A DNA stretch of 64,000 nt from Candidatus Gastranaerophilales bacterium (GTDB lineage Bacteria; Cyanobacteriota; Vampirovibrionia; Gastranaerophilales; Gastranaerophilaceae): contig CALVAP010000002.1 of NCBI GenBank assembly GCA_944325625.1, forward strand, positions 1 to 64,000, given 5' to 3'. Below, in pieces: positions 45,554 to 53,879 of the stretch. Each line of letters starts with the position of its first letter. The first letter of the stretch is position 1. Under the pieces are notes generated by a model. That model saw only the letters and a program-made list of their open reading frames with translations. It searched no databases and was not told where the DNA came from. The position numbers and the translations under genes are program-made.

Positions 45554-47572
45554 ATGAGCAAATATTTATTGGAAATTGGTACAGAGGAACTGCCACACAA
45601 GTTTATTCCCTCTGCACAAGAACAATTGAAAAAAGGTTTTGAGAAGCTTTTAAATGACAATCAAATTACTTTTGAGAGTATAAAAACTTATGCTACTCCT
45701 CGTCGTTTGGCTGTGAAAATTGAGGGGTTGGCGTTAAAACAAGAAGATGTTGAGAAGATTTTGAAAGGACCTATTGCAAATATTGCGTTTGATGAGAATA
45801 AAAAGCTTACTCCAGCAGGTTTGGGATTTGCCAAAAAGAACAATATAGAGCCGGAAAGTCTTTATGTTCAGGATAATTACGTTTTTGCGAAAGTTGAGCA
45901 GAAAGGTAAAATGACAAAAGATATTTTGAGTGAAAATATTGAATCTGTTGTTCTTAAGCTTCAGGGGTCACATTTTATGCGCTGGGCGGATTTGGATGTT
46001 AAATTCCAGCGACCCATTCGTTGGATTGTTTCGATTTTGGACAGTGAAGAACTTCCGGTTGAAGTTGCCGGAGTTAAATCTTCAAGGTTTTCTCGCGGGC
46101 ACAGATTTAAATCCGATAAGGTTGAAATTACTTCAATCGATGATTATATTTCGATACTTCGTCAAAATAATGTTTATGCTTGTCCTCAAGAACGAAAAGA
46201 TATGATTGTTAAACTTGCAAAAGAGGCAGCTTATGAGATTGGTGCGGAGGTTGTGCTGGATGAAGATTTGGTTGATGAAGTTTCTAATCTTACAGAATTT
46301 CCGGTGCCGGCTGTTTGCAGTTTTGATGAGAAATATTTGAATATTCCGGAGAAAGTCAACGTTACTGTAATGGCGACTCATCAGCGTTATTTCCCACTTT
46401 ACAAGAATGGTAAACTGTTGAACAAGTTTATTACTATGACGAATTATATTGGTAATGAATTTGATAATATTAAAGCAGGAAATGAAAGAGTTGTTGTTGC
46501 AAGGCTTGAGGACGGTTTATTTTTCTTCGAGCAAGATACAAAAACTCCACTGGTTCTCAAGGAAGATGATTTGAAGGGCGTTACATTCCAAAAAGGAATG
46601 GGAACAATGTTTGATAAAACAAAGCGAATAGAAAAACTTTCAAAACATATTGCTGATGAAATCGGGGTTGAGGCTTCTGATATTTTGCGAACAGCAAAAC
46701 TATGTAAATGTGATCTTGTAACAAAACTTGTTTTTGAATTTACAGAGCTTCAAGGTTTTATTGGCGGGGATTATGCAAGAATTAGCGGCGAAAAAGAGAA
46801 TGTTGCAAAAGGTATTACTGAGCATTATTTTCCGCTTGGAACAGACAGTGAGTTGGCATCTTCGATTGAGGGACAGGTTGTCGGTATTGCAGATAAAATT
46901 GATACGGTCTGTGCCGTTTTCTTAGACGGAAGAAAACCTACAGGTTCTGCTGATCCTCTTGGTGTTAGACGTGCTGTTTTGGGCATATTGAAAACGGTAA
47001 TAGCTAATAGTTTAAAAATTAATATTTCAGACCTTATACGTTTAAGTTTGACTCTGTTACCTAAGAAGGTTGAAAACGAGGAAAGTCTGATTGAAGATAT
47101 TAATGATTTCTTTACTCAGAGGTTAATTATTCTTTATTCCGGTGAATACAGTTATGATGTTCTTGAGGCATGTGTTTCCGGAAAAAATGTTCTTTCTGAT
47201 TTAAGCGACTTTGTCCAAAGGCTAGAGCTGGTAAATAAGATGGTTAAATCTGCCGATTACGACAAATTCCATGAAGCCGCGAATCGTATAATTAGAATAA
47301 TTAAGGATAGTGAGGTTGGAACTGTTGATGAAAAATTGCTAAAAGAAGACGCGGAAAAAAGACTTTACAACGCATATTTAGAAGTTAAATCGGATAAATA
47401 CGATGAATTGGCATCCGAGCTTATGAGTACTACTGCGGATGTAGAGAGATTTTTTGCGGATGTTCTTGTAATGGATAAAGATGAAGCAGTTAGGACCAAC
47501 AGAATAAATTTGCTTGGAAAGATTAAAGAAAAATTTGAAAGAATTGCAGATTTTTCAAAAATAGTGCGCTAA
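45554..47572 (+). CDS. glyS: Glycyl-tRNA synthetase, beta subunit
   Basis: The 672-residue beta subunit of the bacterial heterotetrameric enzyme; it binds tRNA and is needed for charging, while catalysis is in the alpha subunit. KYLLEIGTEELPHKF opens the protein, GPIANIAFD and RFSRGHRF follow, and the HD-like region (about 430-560) and anticodon-binding C-terminus are present. glyQ is not adjacent, which is unusual because glyQ-glyS is commonly an operon. The 68-bp upstream gap is too short for a T-box. Confidence 0.96.
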   Translation: MSKYLLEIGTEELPHKFIPSAQEQLKKGFEKLLNDNQITFESIKTYATPRRLAVKIEGLALKQEDVEKILKGPIANIAFDENKKLTPAGLGFAKKNNIEPESLYVQDNYVFAKVEQKGKMTKDILSENIESVVLKLQGSHFMRWADLDVKFQRPIRWIVSILDSEELPVEVAGVKSSRFSRGHRFKSDKVEITSIDDYISILRQNNVYACPQERKDMIVKLAKEAAYEIGAEVVLDEDLVDEVSNLTEFPVPAVCSFDEKYLNIPEKVNVTVMATHQRYFPLYKNGKLLNKFITMTNYIGNEFDNIKAGNERVVVARLEDGLFFFEQDTKTPLVLKEDDLKGVTFQKGMGTMFDKTKRIEKLSKHIADEIGVEASDILRTAKLCKCDLVTKLVFEFTELQGFIGGDYARISGEKENVAKGITEHYFPLGTDSELASSIEGQVVGIADKIDTVCAVFLDGRKPTGSADPLGVRRAVLGILKTVIANSLKINISDLIRLSLTLLPKKVENEESLIEDINDFFTQRLIILYSGEYSYDVLEACVSGKNVLSDLSDFVQRLELVNKMVKSADYDKFHEAANRIIRIIKDSEVGTVDEKLLKEDAEKRLYNAYLEVKSDKYDELASELMSTTADVERFFADVLVMDKDEAVRTNRINLLGKIKEKFERIADFSKIVR

Positions 47573-47587
47573 TCTTATAAATTATGT

Positions 47588-47616
47588 AGGGCGGACGTAT
47601 TTTAGGCGTCCGCCCT
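47588..47616 (+). terminator. Terminator of glyS
   Basis: A GC-rich 10-bp stem (47588-47597 with 47607-47616), 9-nt loop and short T-run, 16 bp after the glyS stop. Confidence 0.8.
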
Positions 47617-47738
47617 TTCTGTTATATTCGATTTAGTTTTATCTGAAAAAATTATAAAATGAAGTAGTCTGGTGGGTAATTTTTTATTTTTAATTCCTTT
47701 GTTAATATCTAATTCGATATTAAAGAAAGGAATTTGAC

Positions 47739-48128
47739 GTGTATTACCGTTTAGTAATTGTTTTGGTTTTGTTGTTTATTCTTGTTGCTTATATTGACAC
47801 AAAAAGTCTAAAAGAATATTTCAGTGATACAAAGATATTGAGAGAGTATAGTAATTCTTCAAAATTGATTGGTATTGGAGTTAAGGACACGGAGGGAGAG
47901 GTAATAGTTAAAGATGTTATTATGAATACACCGGCTGAAAAATCAGGAGTTGAGGTTGGAGATGTTGTTATAGATGTTGACGGAAAAAGAGCAGAATCTG
48001 CAAAGATGCTCAAAGACTATTTGAATTATGTTAAAAAAAATAAGAAAATTGCCTTAACAATACAAAAACCCGATAATTCTATTGTTGAAATTTTACTTAT
48101 GCCCACAAGTATAAATAATTTCGAATAA
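47739..48128 (+). CDS. Membrane-anchored PDZ-domain protein
   Basis: A 129-residue protein with an N-terminal membrane helix (about 4-20) and a PDZ domain (about 40-120) containing IGIGVKDTEG and TPAEKSGVEVGDVVIDVDGK. It is PDZ only, with no protease. Such proteins bind C-termini of envelope proteins. The start is a GTG with AAAGAAAGG upstream. Confidence 0.78.
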   Translation: MYYRLVIVLVLLFILVAYIDTKSLKEYFSDTKILREYSNSSKLIGIGVKDTEGEVIVKDVIMNTPAEKSGVEVGDVVIDVDGKRAESAKMLKDYLNYVKKNKKIALTIQKPDNSIVEILLMPTSINNFE

Positions 48129-48204
48129 ATACATTATCTGGAGTATAAAAAAATTATAAAATAAGATTATAATGTCAGAGTAGGGAGAATGTCTGTTAAG
48201 TTAC

Positions 48205-49425
48205 ATGACATTAGGGAGAGGATTTAGAACGTTGCCACAATTAGCTGGAAAATATCAGTATAGTTATGAGAGAAAAAGTTTTAATAAAACGGCTTATACT
48301 GCGCCGAATAGAAGACATGGCGGATATAAAACCCAGCCGATTAAAAAGCAACCTCAGATAAGAAGGGTTAAGGTAAAAAGGCGGGTAAATCCCTTTCTGG
48401 CTCTAACAAAGTTTGCAATGGCAATTGTTTTAGGTGCGGCGGTTTTACCATATTCATACCAGCATTTGACTCAAACAACAATTTTTAATCCCGTAAAATA
48501 CAGAAGCATAAAGGCTGATTACCGACAAATTCTTAGTCCAACACTTAATTATATGAGTAATGAGTATTTTATGAATCAACCTTTAAGAGTTTCGGCAGAG
48601 GATAAAAAACCGCTTATGCAGCCGTTGTTCGAGTCTGACAGAATGACAATGTTGGAAACTCGACTAAATCAACTTATGCAAAGTTATAAAACTATTTCTC
48701 CATCGATTTATGTTTGGGAGTACGAAAATGGTAAGTACGCAAATATTAATGCGGATGAACTCTATCCAACTGCAAGTATCATAAAAATTCCGGTTTTAAT
48801 AGAAATGTTTCGCTCAATAGAAGCAGGTCAGTTCAAGTTATACGATAGGATGACAATGGGTGAATATTATCGAACAGGTGGTTCCGGGTCTTTACAATTT
48901 AAACCTGCAAACTCTGAATACAGCCTGGATACGCTTGCTCGCCATATGATAGAAGAGTCGGATAATACGTCTACAAATATGATTATGTCCAAAATAGGCG
49001 GAAAACATTCGGTTAACCGTTCACTGAAGAATTGGGGAATGAAAAAAACGCGTATAGAAAATTGGCTTCCTGATTTGGGAGGAGAAAATGTTTCTACGGC
49101 AAGAGAATTGTCAGTAATGCTTTATAATATTAACAACGAATCTTTGCTGAATATCAACAGTAGGGAAAGTATTATTGACTATATGTCGCATGTTAAGAAT
49201 AACAGATTAATACAAGCAGGATTGCCAAAAGATGCGCAGTTTATTCACAAAACAGGAGATATTGGCTCTATGTTGGGAGATGCAGGTATTGTGTATGCTC
49301 CAAACGGAAAAAGATATGTAGTGACAATACTGGCAAAACGTCCCTATAACAGTCCGCAAGGCAAAGAGTTTATAGTAGAGGCGTCAAAGATAATTTATGA
49401 TTACGTAATAAACGGAAAAGTATAG
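48205..49425 (+). CDS. Membrane-anchored class A beta-lactamase-fold serine hydrolase
   Basis: A 406-residue protein with a 60-residue basic cytoplasmic tail, one membrane helix (about 65-85) and an extracytoplasmic penicillin-recognising fold. S191 and K194 form SxxK, SDN is at 252-254 and KTG at 349-351. A class A Glu166 equivalent is not evident by eye, so it may be a D,D-peptidase-like or substrate-binding protein rather than a resistance enzyme. The anchored form is unlike secreted beta-lactamases. A TTG 27 bases downstream is an alternative start. Confidence 0.8.
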   Translation: MTLGRGFRTLPQLAGKYQYSYERKSFNKTAYTAPNRRHGGYKTQPIKKQPQIRRVKVKRRVNPFLALTKFAMAIVLGAAVLPYSYQHLTQTTIFNPVKYRSIKADYRQILSPTLNYMSNEYFMNQPLRVSAEDKKPLMQPLFESDRMTMLETRLNQLMQSYKTISPSIYVWEYENGKYANINADELYPTASIIKIPVLIEMFRSIEAGQFKLYDRMTMGEYYRTGGSGSLQFKPANSEYSLDTLARHMIEESDNTSTNMIMSKIGGKHSVNRSLKNWGMKKTRIENWLPDLGGENVSTARELSVMLYNINNESLLNINSRESIIDYMSHVKNNRLIQAGLPKDAQFIHKTGDIGSMLGDAGIVYAPNGKRYVVTILAKRPYNSPQGKEFIVEASKIIYDYVINGKV

Positions 49426-49483
49426 TTTACTTTTAAGAATGTTTTGTGTAAGATTTTGTTGTTGAAAATGGAAGAATAGGAAT

Positions 49484-49565
49484 GTCGACGTGGCGGAATC
49501 GGTATACGCGCACGTTTGAGGGGCGTGTGGGGTGACCCGTGCGGGTTCAAGTCCCGCCGTCGACA
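49484..49565 (+). tRNA. tRNA-Leu (anticodon GAG)
   Basis: A class II tRNA with a perfect 7-bp acceptor (GTCGACG/CGTCGAC), anticodon loop TTGAGGG, a long variable arm and a T arm with TTCAAGT. Discriminator A49565, as expected for leucine. No CCA is encoded. It is followed by a terminator and then by the accessory island. Confidence 0.97.
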
Positions 49566-49567
49566 AT

Positions 49568-49596
49568 AAAAAAGAGTCCTTAGGGGGCTCTTTTTT
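49568..49596 (+). terminator. Terminator after tRNA-Leu
   Basis: An A-run, a GAGTCC/GGGCTC stem with a short loop, and a T-run (six T residues), starting 3 bp after the tRNA. Confidence 0.85.
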
Positions 49597-49597
49597 A

Positions 49598-49782
49598 TTG
49601 GTGATAAGAGGACGCAGAAACCCAAAGCGAAGCTTTTTAAGGGTTCAGCGGGAGCGAGCTGAGGCTGAAGTGCTTTTGTTTGGAGTGATGAAATCACGAA
49701 AACAAAACACGGAAATGCCGTTAAACGCGAGCGACCAAGACAACGGATTTGCGGACGGACAGCCTTAGTATTCAATTTTGTA
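49598..49782 (+). other. GC-richer non-coding patch with hairpins beside tRNA-Leu
   Basis: This stretch is visibly richer in G and C than its surroundings and holds no convincing gene (open frames lack ribosome sites). It folds locally: GTGAT/ATCAC (49685-49689 with 49693-49697) extended by TTTTGTTT/AAACAAAA (49674-49681 with 49700-49707), and AAACCC/GGGTT near 49618-49645. It may be a mobile-element remnant or a structured RNA; no element end or target repeat is visible. Confidence 0.4.
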
Positions 49783-50940
49783 TTACTTATTTCCTTTAGC
49801 TCTATTATGAGTTTTGCATAGCATTTGGCAGTTGCTGATATCGGTCGCACCACCCTTTGACCATGCTGTTACATGATCAGCGTCCATTTCTTTTAATTGC
49901 CATATTCTAGTTCTATTATTATCATTTCCTAATGCACATAATGGACAATTGGAGATTCCTTTTTCTTTCGCTTCTGCTGTTTGTTTATTATAGACAGCTT
50001 TCTTATCTCTATCATCAAAAATACGAACTTCTAAAAGTTTACTATCTACAAACCCACCAAGAACATACTCAAAAACGCCCTTTTTGTTTTTAACGAAATC
50101 ATCATTATACAATTCGGAAACTTTATCAGCCACTACTTGATTATCGTATGGTTGTTTGTGATATGTTTCGTATAATCTCCCCCACTCTAAACCTCTCATC
50201 TCGTCATAAACATTTATAAATACACTATCTACCCAGTCTATAACAGAATTAAAATAAGTTTTTAGTTCATTTATATTATTATCGTGTCTGTGTTTAGACA
50301 TGTACTCCTCAACATTACCCTTGCTAACCCAGTCTAAAGCACAGGCTAAAAAATCTTGACGATTAACAACGCCACTAATATAAGCACTCCATTTATTGAC
50401 AAAAGTATTTTGCGAGTTGCTAAATTCTTCTTTTGCAAGCGTTGTAAATTCCCCCGAATATATAGCATTCAAAATTTCTTGCTTATTTAGAGGTACGCCA
50501 ACAATGTTAATTGTCTTAAACCATTCTTTAATTTCAGACTCTTCTCCCTCACAAACATAAATAAGCAACTTTGTACTAAGTATTTTTGCTTTCTTATTTT
50601 CCGATAAGCCTCTAAAGTATTGAGGAACTCCATTATCTACGATAGCAAACTTGCTTGTAACAAAACGACCTAGAGATGTTATTCTTTGTTGTCCGTCTAG
50701 TACTTCCAGTTGTTCACCATTCTTATTGAAGTATATCAAGCCTATTGGATAGCCTTTTAATATGCTTTCAATAACAGCTACATCTTTCTTTCCGTCTGCA
50801 TAGATATAATTTCGTTGATATTCGGGCTGAATAGTAAGTTTGCCACTCATACCGTATAAGCCTTTACCTTCAAGCTCGTTATAAACAAAGCCTTTACATA
50901 TATCTTCAACAGTCCACTCTGTGTGCAATTCTGTTATCAT
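49783..50940 (-). CDS. DUF262-HNH endonuclease (GmrSD-like), partner of an adenine methyltransferase
   Basis: Residues 1-200 are a DUF262 domain of the ParB/Srx nucleotide-binding fold: PEYQRNYIY near 39-47 and [10 protein letters not shown] at 81-90. A variable middle (200-320) leads to a C-terminal HNH: CPLC at 332-335, DADHV at 353-357, C371, C375 and H378. This is 385 residues, shorter than GmrSD, which has a long helical half and a DUF1524 nuclease. GmrSD-type enzymes cut modified DNA. Pairing with a methyltransferase (ATGA overlap) suggests the restriction half of a restriction-modification system. Confidence 0.82.
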   Translation of the reverse strand: MITELHTEWTVEDICKGFVYNELEGKGLYGMSGKLTIQPEYQRNYIYADGKKDVAVIESILKGYPIGLIYFNKNGEQLEVLDGQQRITSLGRFVTSKFAIVDNGVPQYFRGLSENKKAKILSTKLLIYVCEGEESEIKEWFKTINIVGVPLNKQEILNAIYSGEFTTLAKEEFSNSQNTFVNKWSAYISGVVNRQDFLACALDWVSKGNVEEYMSKHRHDNNINELKTYFNSVIDWVDSVFINVYDEMRGLEWGRLYETYHKQPYDNQVVADKVSELYNDDFVKNKKGVFEYVLGGFVDSKLLEVRIFDDRDKKAVYNKQTAEAKEKGISNCPLCALGNDNNRTRIWQLKEMDADHVTAWSKGGATDISNCQMLCKTHNRAKGNK

Positions 50941-52115
50941 GAGTCACCTCTTTTCTTGATAAGTATTCGTGCATATGGTGCATAAATGTAATAATCAATA
51001 TTATCTGCACTATAATAGTTGCCTTTTTTATCTTTACCTTTCAATGTTAAAACTGAATTTATCATTTCATTATTTTTTTCTTTGCCATTTATATGGGATT
51101 TAGGATTAATGTAAAGCTTATTAGGTGTAAATCCATTCAAATTTCCTAACGCTACAATATCAAATTGTTCTGGACAATATTTATCAAGAAAAGTTACAGG
51201 AACTCCCATAATACCATCATAATCTGAAGGAATAGAATCTGTAAAAGGAACTTCTATTGCATCATAATTATCATATTTTTTATATTTTTGTTCCTTTACC
51301 TCCTTATGCTTGCTATATTTCATATTGTCAGCCATTGACATCAATGTTAACCGTTGATGCCTTTTTCCATGGTCAATATTAGTTAGCCATAAGCAATTAT
51401 TAGTTGCTACAATTCTACTTCCATTTTCAATACGTGCTTCTGTTCCATATAGTTCATAGCTTTCTGGCACAATAAATCCAGAAATCCAACGTCCCATACC
51501 GGTACCTAACCATATGCTATTTTCTTTTATTAATTTAAAAATCTCTTTATAGGTTAAACAATTAATATTTCCTATTATTAAGAAGTGCTTATCGGCTTCA
51601 ACAATCCATGCTAAGAATTCTCTAAATAAGCTAAAAGGTGGATTCGTGATTATAATATCAGCTTCATCTCGTAATTTCTTGACTTCATCGCTTCTAAAAT
51701 CTCCATCGCCCTCTAAATATCGCCATTCTAAATCCTCTATATCAATAACACCGTTTTGATTTGTATCATGGTCAAGAGTAAAAATCTTACCTTTTATCTT
51801 GTTAATATCTGGATTAAAATGAGGCGATTGTTCTTCAAATAATGAAGTTTGATAAGGGATATTTATCTTTTTACTCTCGTAAGCATAACTTGTGCTAATA
51901 AGCTTTTTTAACCCAAATGCTTCAAAGTTTTGAGCAAAGAATTTTGTAAAGTTACTCCATTCAGGGTCATCACATGGGAGTAAAACAGTTTTATCTCTGA
52001 AAACATCGGGATTGTAATCAATATAAGCCATTATCTCTTTTTCAATATCAGCCCATTGAGTGTAGAATTCATCATTTTTGGCTTTTTTTGCCTTTTTTAA
52101 ATTATCATTAGCCAT
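50937..52115 (-). CDS. EcoRI-family adenine-specific DNA methyltransferase
   Basis: An N6-adenine methyltransferase of 392 residues. The catalytic motif IV is [10 protein letters not shown], with NPPF at 158-161; the AdoMet-side segment [12 protein letters not shown] is near 45-56; NDEFYTQ at 14-20 is typical of the EcoRI-methylase group. The ATG at 52115 has GAGAGGTG upstream; the frame reaches 52163 without one. Its last bases overlap the DUF262-HNH start, so both are co-translated with the methyltransferase first, an order that would protect the host. Recognition sequence unknown. Confidence 0.85.
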   Translation of the reverse strand: MANDNLKKAKKAKNDEFYTQWADIEKEIMAYIDYNPDVFRDKTVLLPCDDPEWSNFTKFFAQNFEAFGLKKLISTSYAYESKKINIPYQTSLFEEQSPHFNPDINKIKGKIFTLDHDTNQNGVIDIEDLEWRYLEGDGDFRSDEVKKLRDEADIIITNPPFSLFREFLAWIVEADKHFLIIGNINCLTYKEIFKLIKENSIWLGTGMGRWISGFIVPESYELYGTEARIENGSRIVATNNCLWLTNIDHGKRHQRLTLMSMADNMKYSKHKEVKEQKYKKYDNYDAIEVPFTDSIPSDYDGIMGVPVTFLDKYCPEQFDIVALGNLNGFTPNKLYINPKSHINGKEKNNEMINSVLTLKGKDKKGNYYSADNIDYYIYAPYARILIKKRGDS

Positions 52116-52259
52116 AATACACCTCTCACATATTCTAACATAAAATAAGTCAATTTTACTCAATAATACTGCACAGATTCCAAATCCAAAGCTATTCTCA
52201 TATTTTAATACCTTTGAGTTGACGGTTTCACAATTGATATGGGTTCTATATATAACGAC

Positions 52260-52335
52260 TTTATACTGTAGTTAAAAGGGTTTATATTCGGTAGCTTATC
52301 GACATTTTTCGTATTTATACTATAATCAAAAGGGT
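52260..52335 (+). promoter_or_regulatory. Promoter with a 22-bp direct repeat upstream of the Cys-rich exported protein
   Basis: TTTATACT..TAAAAGGGT occurs twice (52260-52281 and 52314-52335; 19 of 22 identical, 54 bp apart). The second copy contains TATAAT (52321-52326) with TCGACA (52299-52304) 16 bp upstream. The repeat may bind a regulator. The gap 52116-52389 has no other gene. Confidence 0.5.
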
Positions 52336-52389
52336 GGTGTAGAATCTCAACGGAAAGTATCTAAAACTTTATCATGAAAGGAGCTTATT

Positions 52390-52809
52390 ATGAAAAATTT
52401 TGTTATAATTTTTGTACTCATTTTGATTATATTTTTCTTTTATAAAAGTGATAATAATTCTACTGTAAATAATACTCTAAATAATGCTGACAGTTCTTTT
52501 GTATGTCCTACCCCAGAAGAGTTTTGGCAAAATTATATTAATATGAGGGATTCTTCAGAAAAATTTTCTGATTATGCAAAACAAATTTCTGCTCAATGCA
52601 CTGGTTACTTTAGGTCAACTTCGGCGCCAGATTGTGAAAGATTATACTCGTTTACAAATTTATATTTTACAAATAAAATTTCCAGACAAGAAGTTCTTGA
52701 TTTAACTCAGACTTTAAATGGAAAATGTAAAGCCCAAAGTGATGATATACAAAGCATGATTATGAATAAAAAGTGTATTTATTCAATGAGGGAACATAAG
52801 TGTTATTAG
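52390..52809 (+). CDS. Cys-rich exported or membrane-anchored protein, 139 aa
   Basis: A hydrophobic N-terminal segment (about 4-20) gives either a signal peptide or an anchor. The mature part has six cysteines (for example FVCPTP, AQCTG, PDCERL, NGKCK, KKCIY, HKCY), suggesting disulfides outside the cytoplasm. AAAGGAG precedes the ATG. The family is unknown. It lies next to the restriction-modification operon on the other strand. Confidence 0.65.
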   Translation: MKNFVIIFVLILIIFFFYKSDNNSTVNNTLNNADSSFVCPTPEEFWQNYINMRDSSEKFSDYAKQISAQCTGYFRSTSAPDCERLYSFTNLYFTNKISRQEVLDLTQTLNGKCKAQSDDIQSMIMNKKCIYSMREHKCY

Positions 52810-52962
52810 TATAGAAAGTACTATTTAGTTTATTGGTTAAGTTTACAAATTCGATAAAAAATTGTCTGCTTAATAATACTAACCTACTTCGTTCAAAGCT
52901 ATTTCAATTCAATAACCTAAGAAGAGTGATTGATATTAATCAACAAAAATAGTTCGTATTTA

Positions 52963-53304
52963 TTACATTACTTTCCAATATGGGCGAAATTCTTTTATTG
53001 CAATTTGAGCAGATTTGTAATCTCCTGCAAAGTTGATTGCTCTGTCGTCTAAAAACATACTGGAAGAGGAATTCTTTATGTTTGTTACATCTTTAATAAA
53101 ATCAAGCAAATTATTATCCTTCAACCATTTTTTAGTTAATTCTTTTTCTCTGGTTGTAAAAATTTCTATTTGAAAAAGTTTAGATAATTCTTTTAAAAAC
53201 TCATATGCGCCGGCTCTAATTGGTGGAATCTCATCTTTGTTAAACTTACCATTATATATATTTAGGACTCCATCTAAATCTATGCTGATAAGTTTTTTGC
53301 GCAT
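52963..53304 (-). CDS. Small HAD-superfamily phosphatase-like protein
   Basis: A 113-residue minimal HAD domain. DLDGVL (about 7-12) holds the nucleophile and acid/base, FTTRE is motif II, a lysine-rich stretch gives motif III, and FLDDRAINF is motif IV. No cap domain is present, so it may act on large substrates such as proteins or nucleic acid ends. The ATG at 53304 is preferred over a GTG 12 bases upstream. Divergent from the AbrB-like gene. Confidence 0.72.
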   Translation of the reverse strand: MRKKLISIDLDGVLNIYNGKFNKDEIPPIRAGAYEFLKELSKLFQIEIFTTREKELTKKWLKDNNLLDFIKDVTNIKNSSSSMFLDDRAINFAGDYKSAQIAIKEFRPYWKVM

Positions 53305-53399
53305 TTTTATACCCACATTAAGTACATCATTAGTTCATACAAAATACTATAACATACCCTAATAATATAAATCAATAGGACATTAATTAAGGTAATTTT

Positions 53400-53720
53400 A
53401 TGATAAAAACACTTACAGAAAGAGGTAATGGCTGGTTGCTTATTATCCCCAAAGCTATAATAAAACTGCTTGGACTTAATCCGGAGAAATCCAGAGTTCA
53501 ATTTAAAATAAAAAATAAAAATTTATACATACAAGAAATTTCTCCGGAAAATCCTGACTGTGAAAAATATCTTGTTCGTTCGTTAAGTAAAAAGAACTCC
53601 AGTTATGGGCTTTATATGCCGAATTCAATTCTAGAACTTTTGGAAGTGAAACCCGATACAGATAAGCTTAATCTTTCAGTTGAGGAGAATGTTCTGATTA
53701 TCAAGAAAGCTCGCTCTTGA
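53400..53720 (+). CDS. AbrB/SpoVT-like swapped-hairpin protein
   Basis: Two similar halves each read like an AbrB-type hairpin: TERGNGWLLIIPKAIIKLL (about 6-24) and SKKNSSYGLYMPNSILELL (about 63-81), followed by short strands. AbrB-fold proteins bind DNA as antitoxins or transition regulators. No toxin gene is adjacent (the neighbour is the divergent HAD gene), so an antitoxin role is only possible. AAGG precedes the ATG. Length 106. Confidence 0.65.
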   Translation: MIKTLTERGNGWLLIIPKAIIKLLGLNPEKSRVQFKIKNKNLYIQEISPENPDCEKYLVRSLSKKNSSYGLYMPNSILELLEVKPDTDKLNLSVEENVLIIKKARS

Positions 53721-53865
53721 GTTGGGTGCTTTATGTTTATGGTTTTGGTTTTTTCTAATGTCCAATAAATACTCTTGCGTTATAAATTGTTGTTTATGTT
53801 CGTCATACCAAAACTTGCCATAACATACAGGTAAGAGGGAGGATTTAATATTTAATGGCTTGTTT

Positions 53866-53878
53866 TATATATATATAT
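53866..53878 (+). repeat. (TA)6T dinucleotide tract abutting the photolyase start codon
   Basis: Six TA units and one T lie between a strong ribosome site (GAGGGAGGA near 53835-53843) with its own ATG at 53855 and the photolyase ATG at 53880. The upstream ATG is out of frame by one base with respect to the photolyase; one more TA would fuse the two frames. Slippage could therefore switch translation. Confidence 0.55.
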
Positions 53879-53879
53879 C

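Noticed and set aside
49401-49853. Open frames on both strands around the tRNA-Leu and the GC-rich patch (minus 49401-49853, plus 49532-49768)
   Set aside because: They run through the tRNA and terminator and lack ribosome sites, so they are chance frames.
53307-53501. Minus-strand 64-aa frame overlapping the HAD and AbrB-like genes
   Set aside because: It is antisense to the AbrB-like gene, which has a ribosome site and internal domain repeat.
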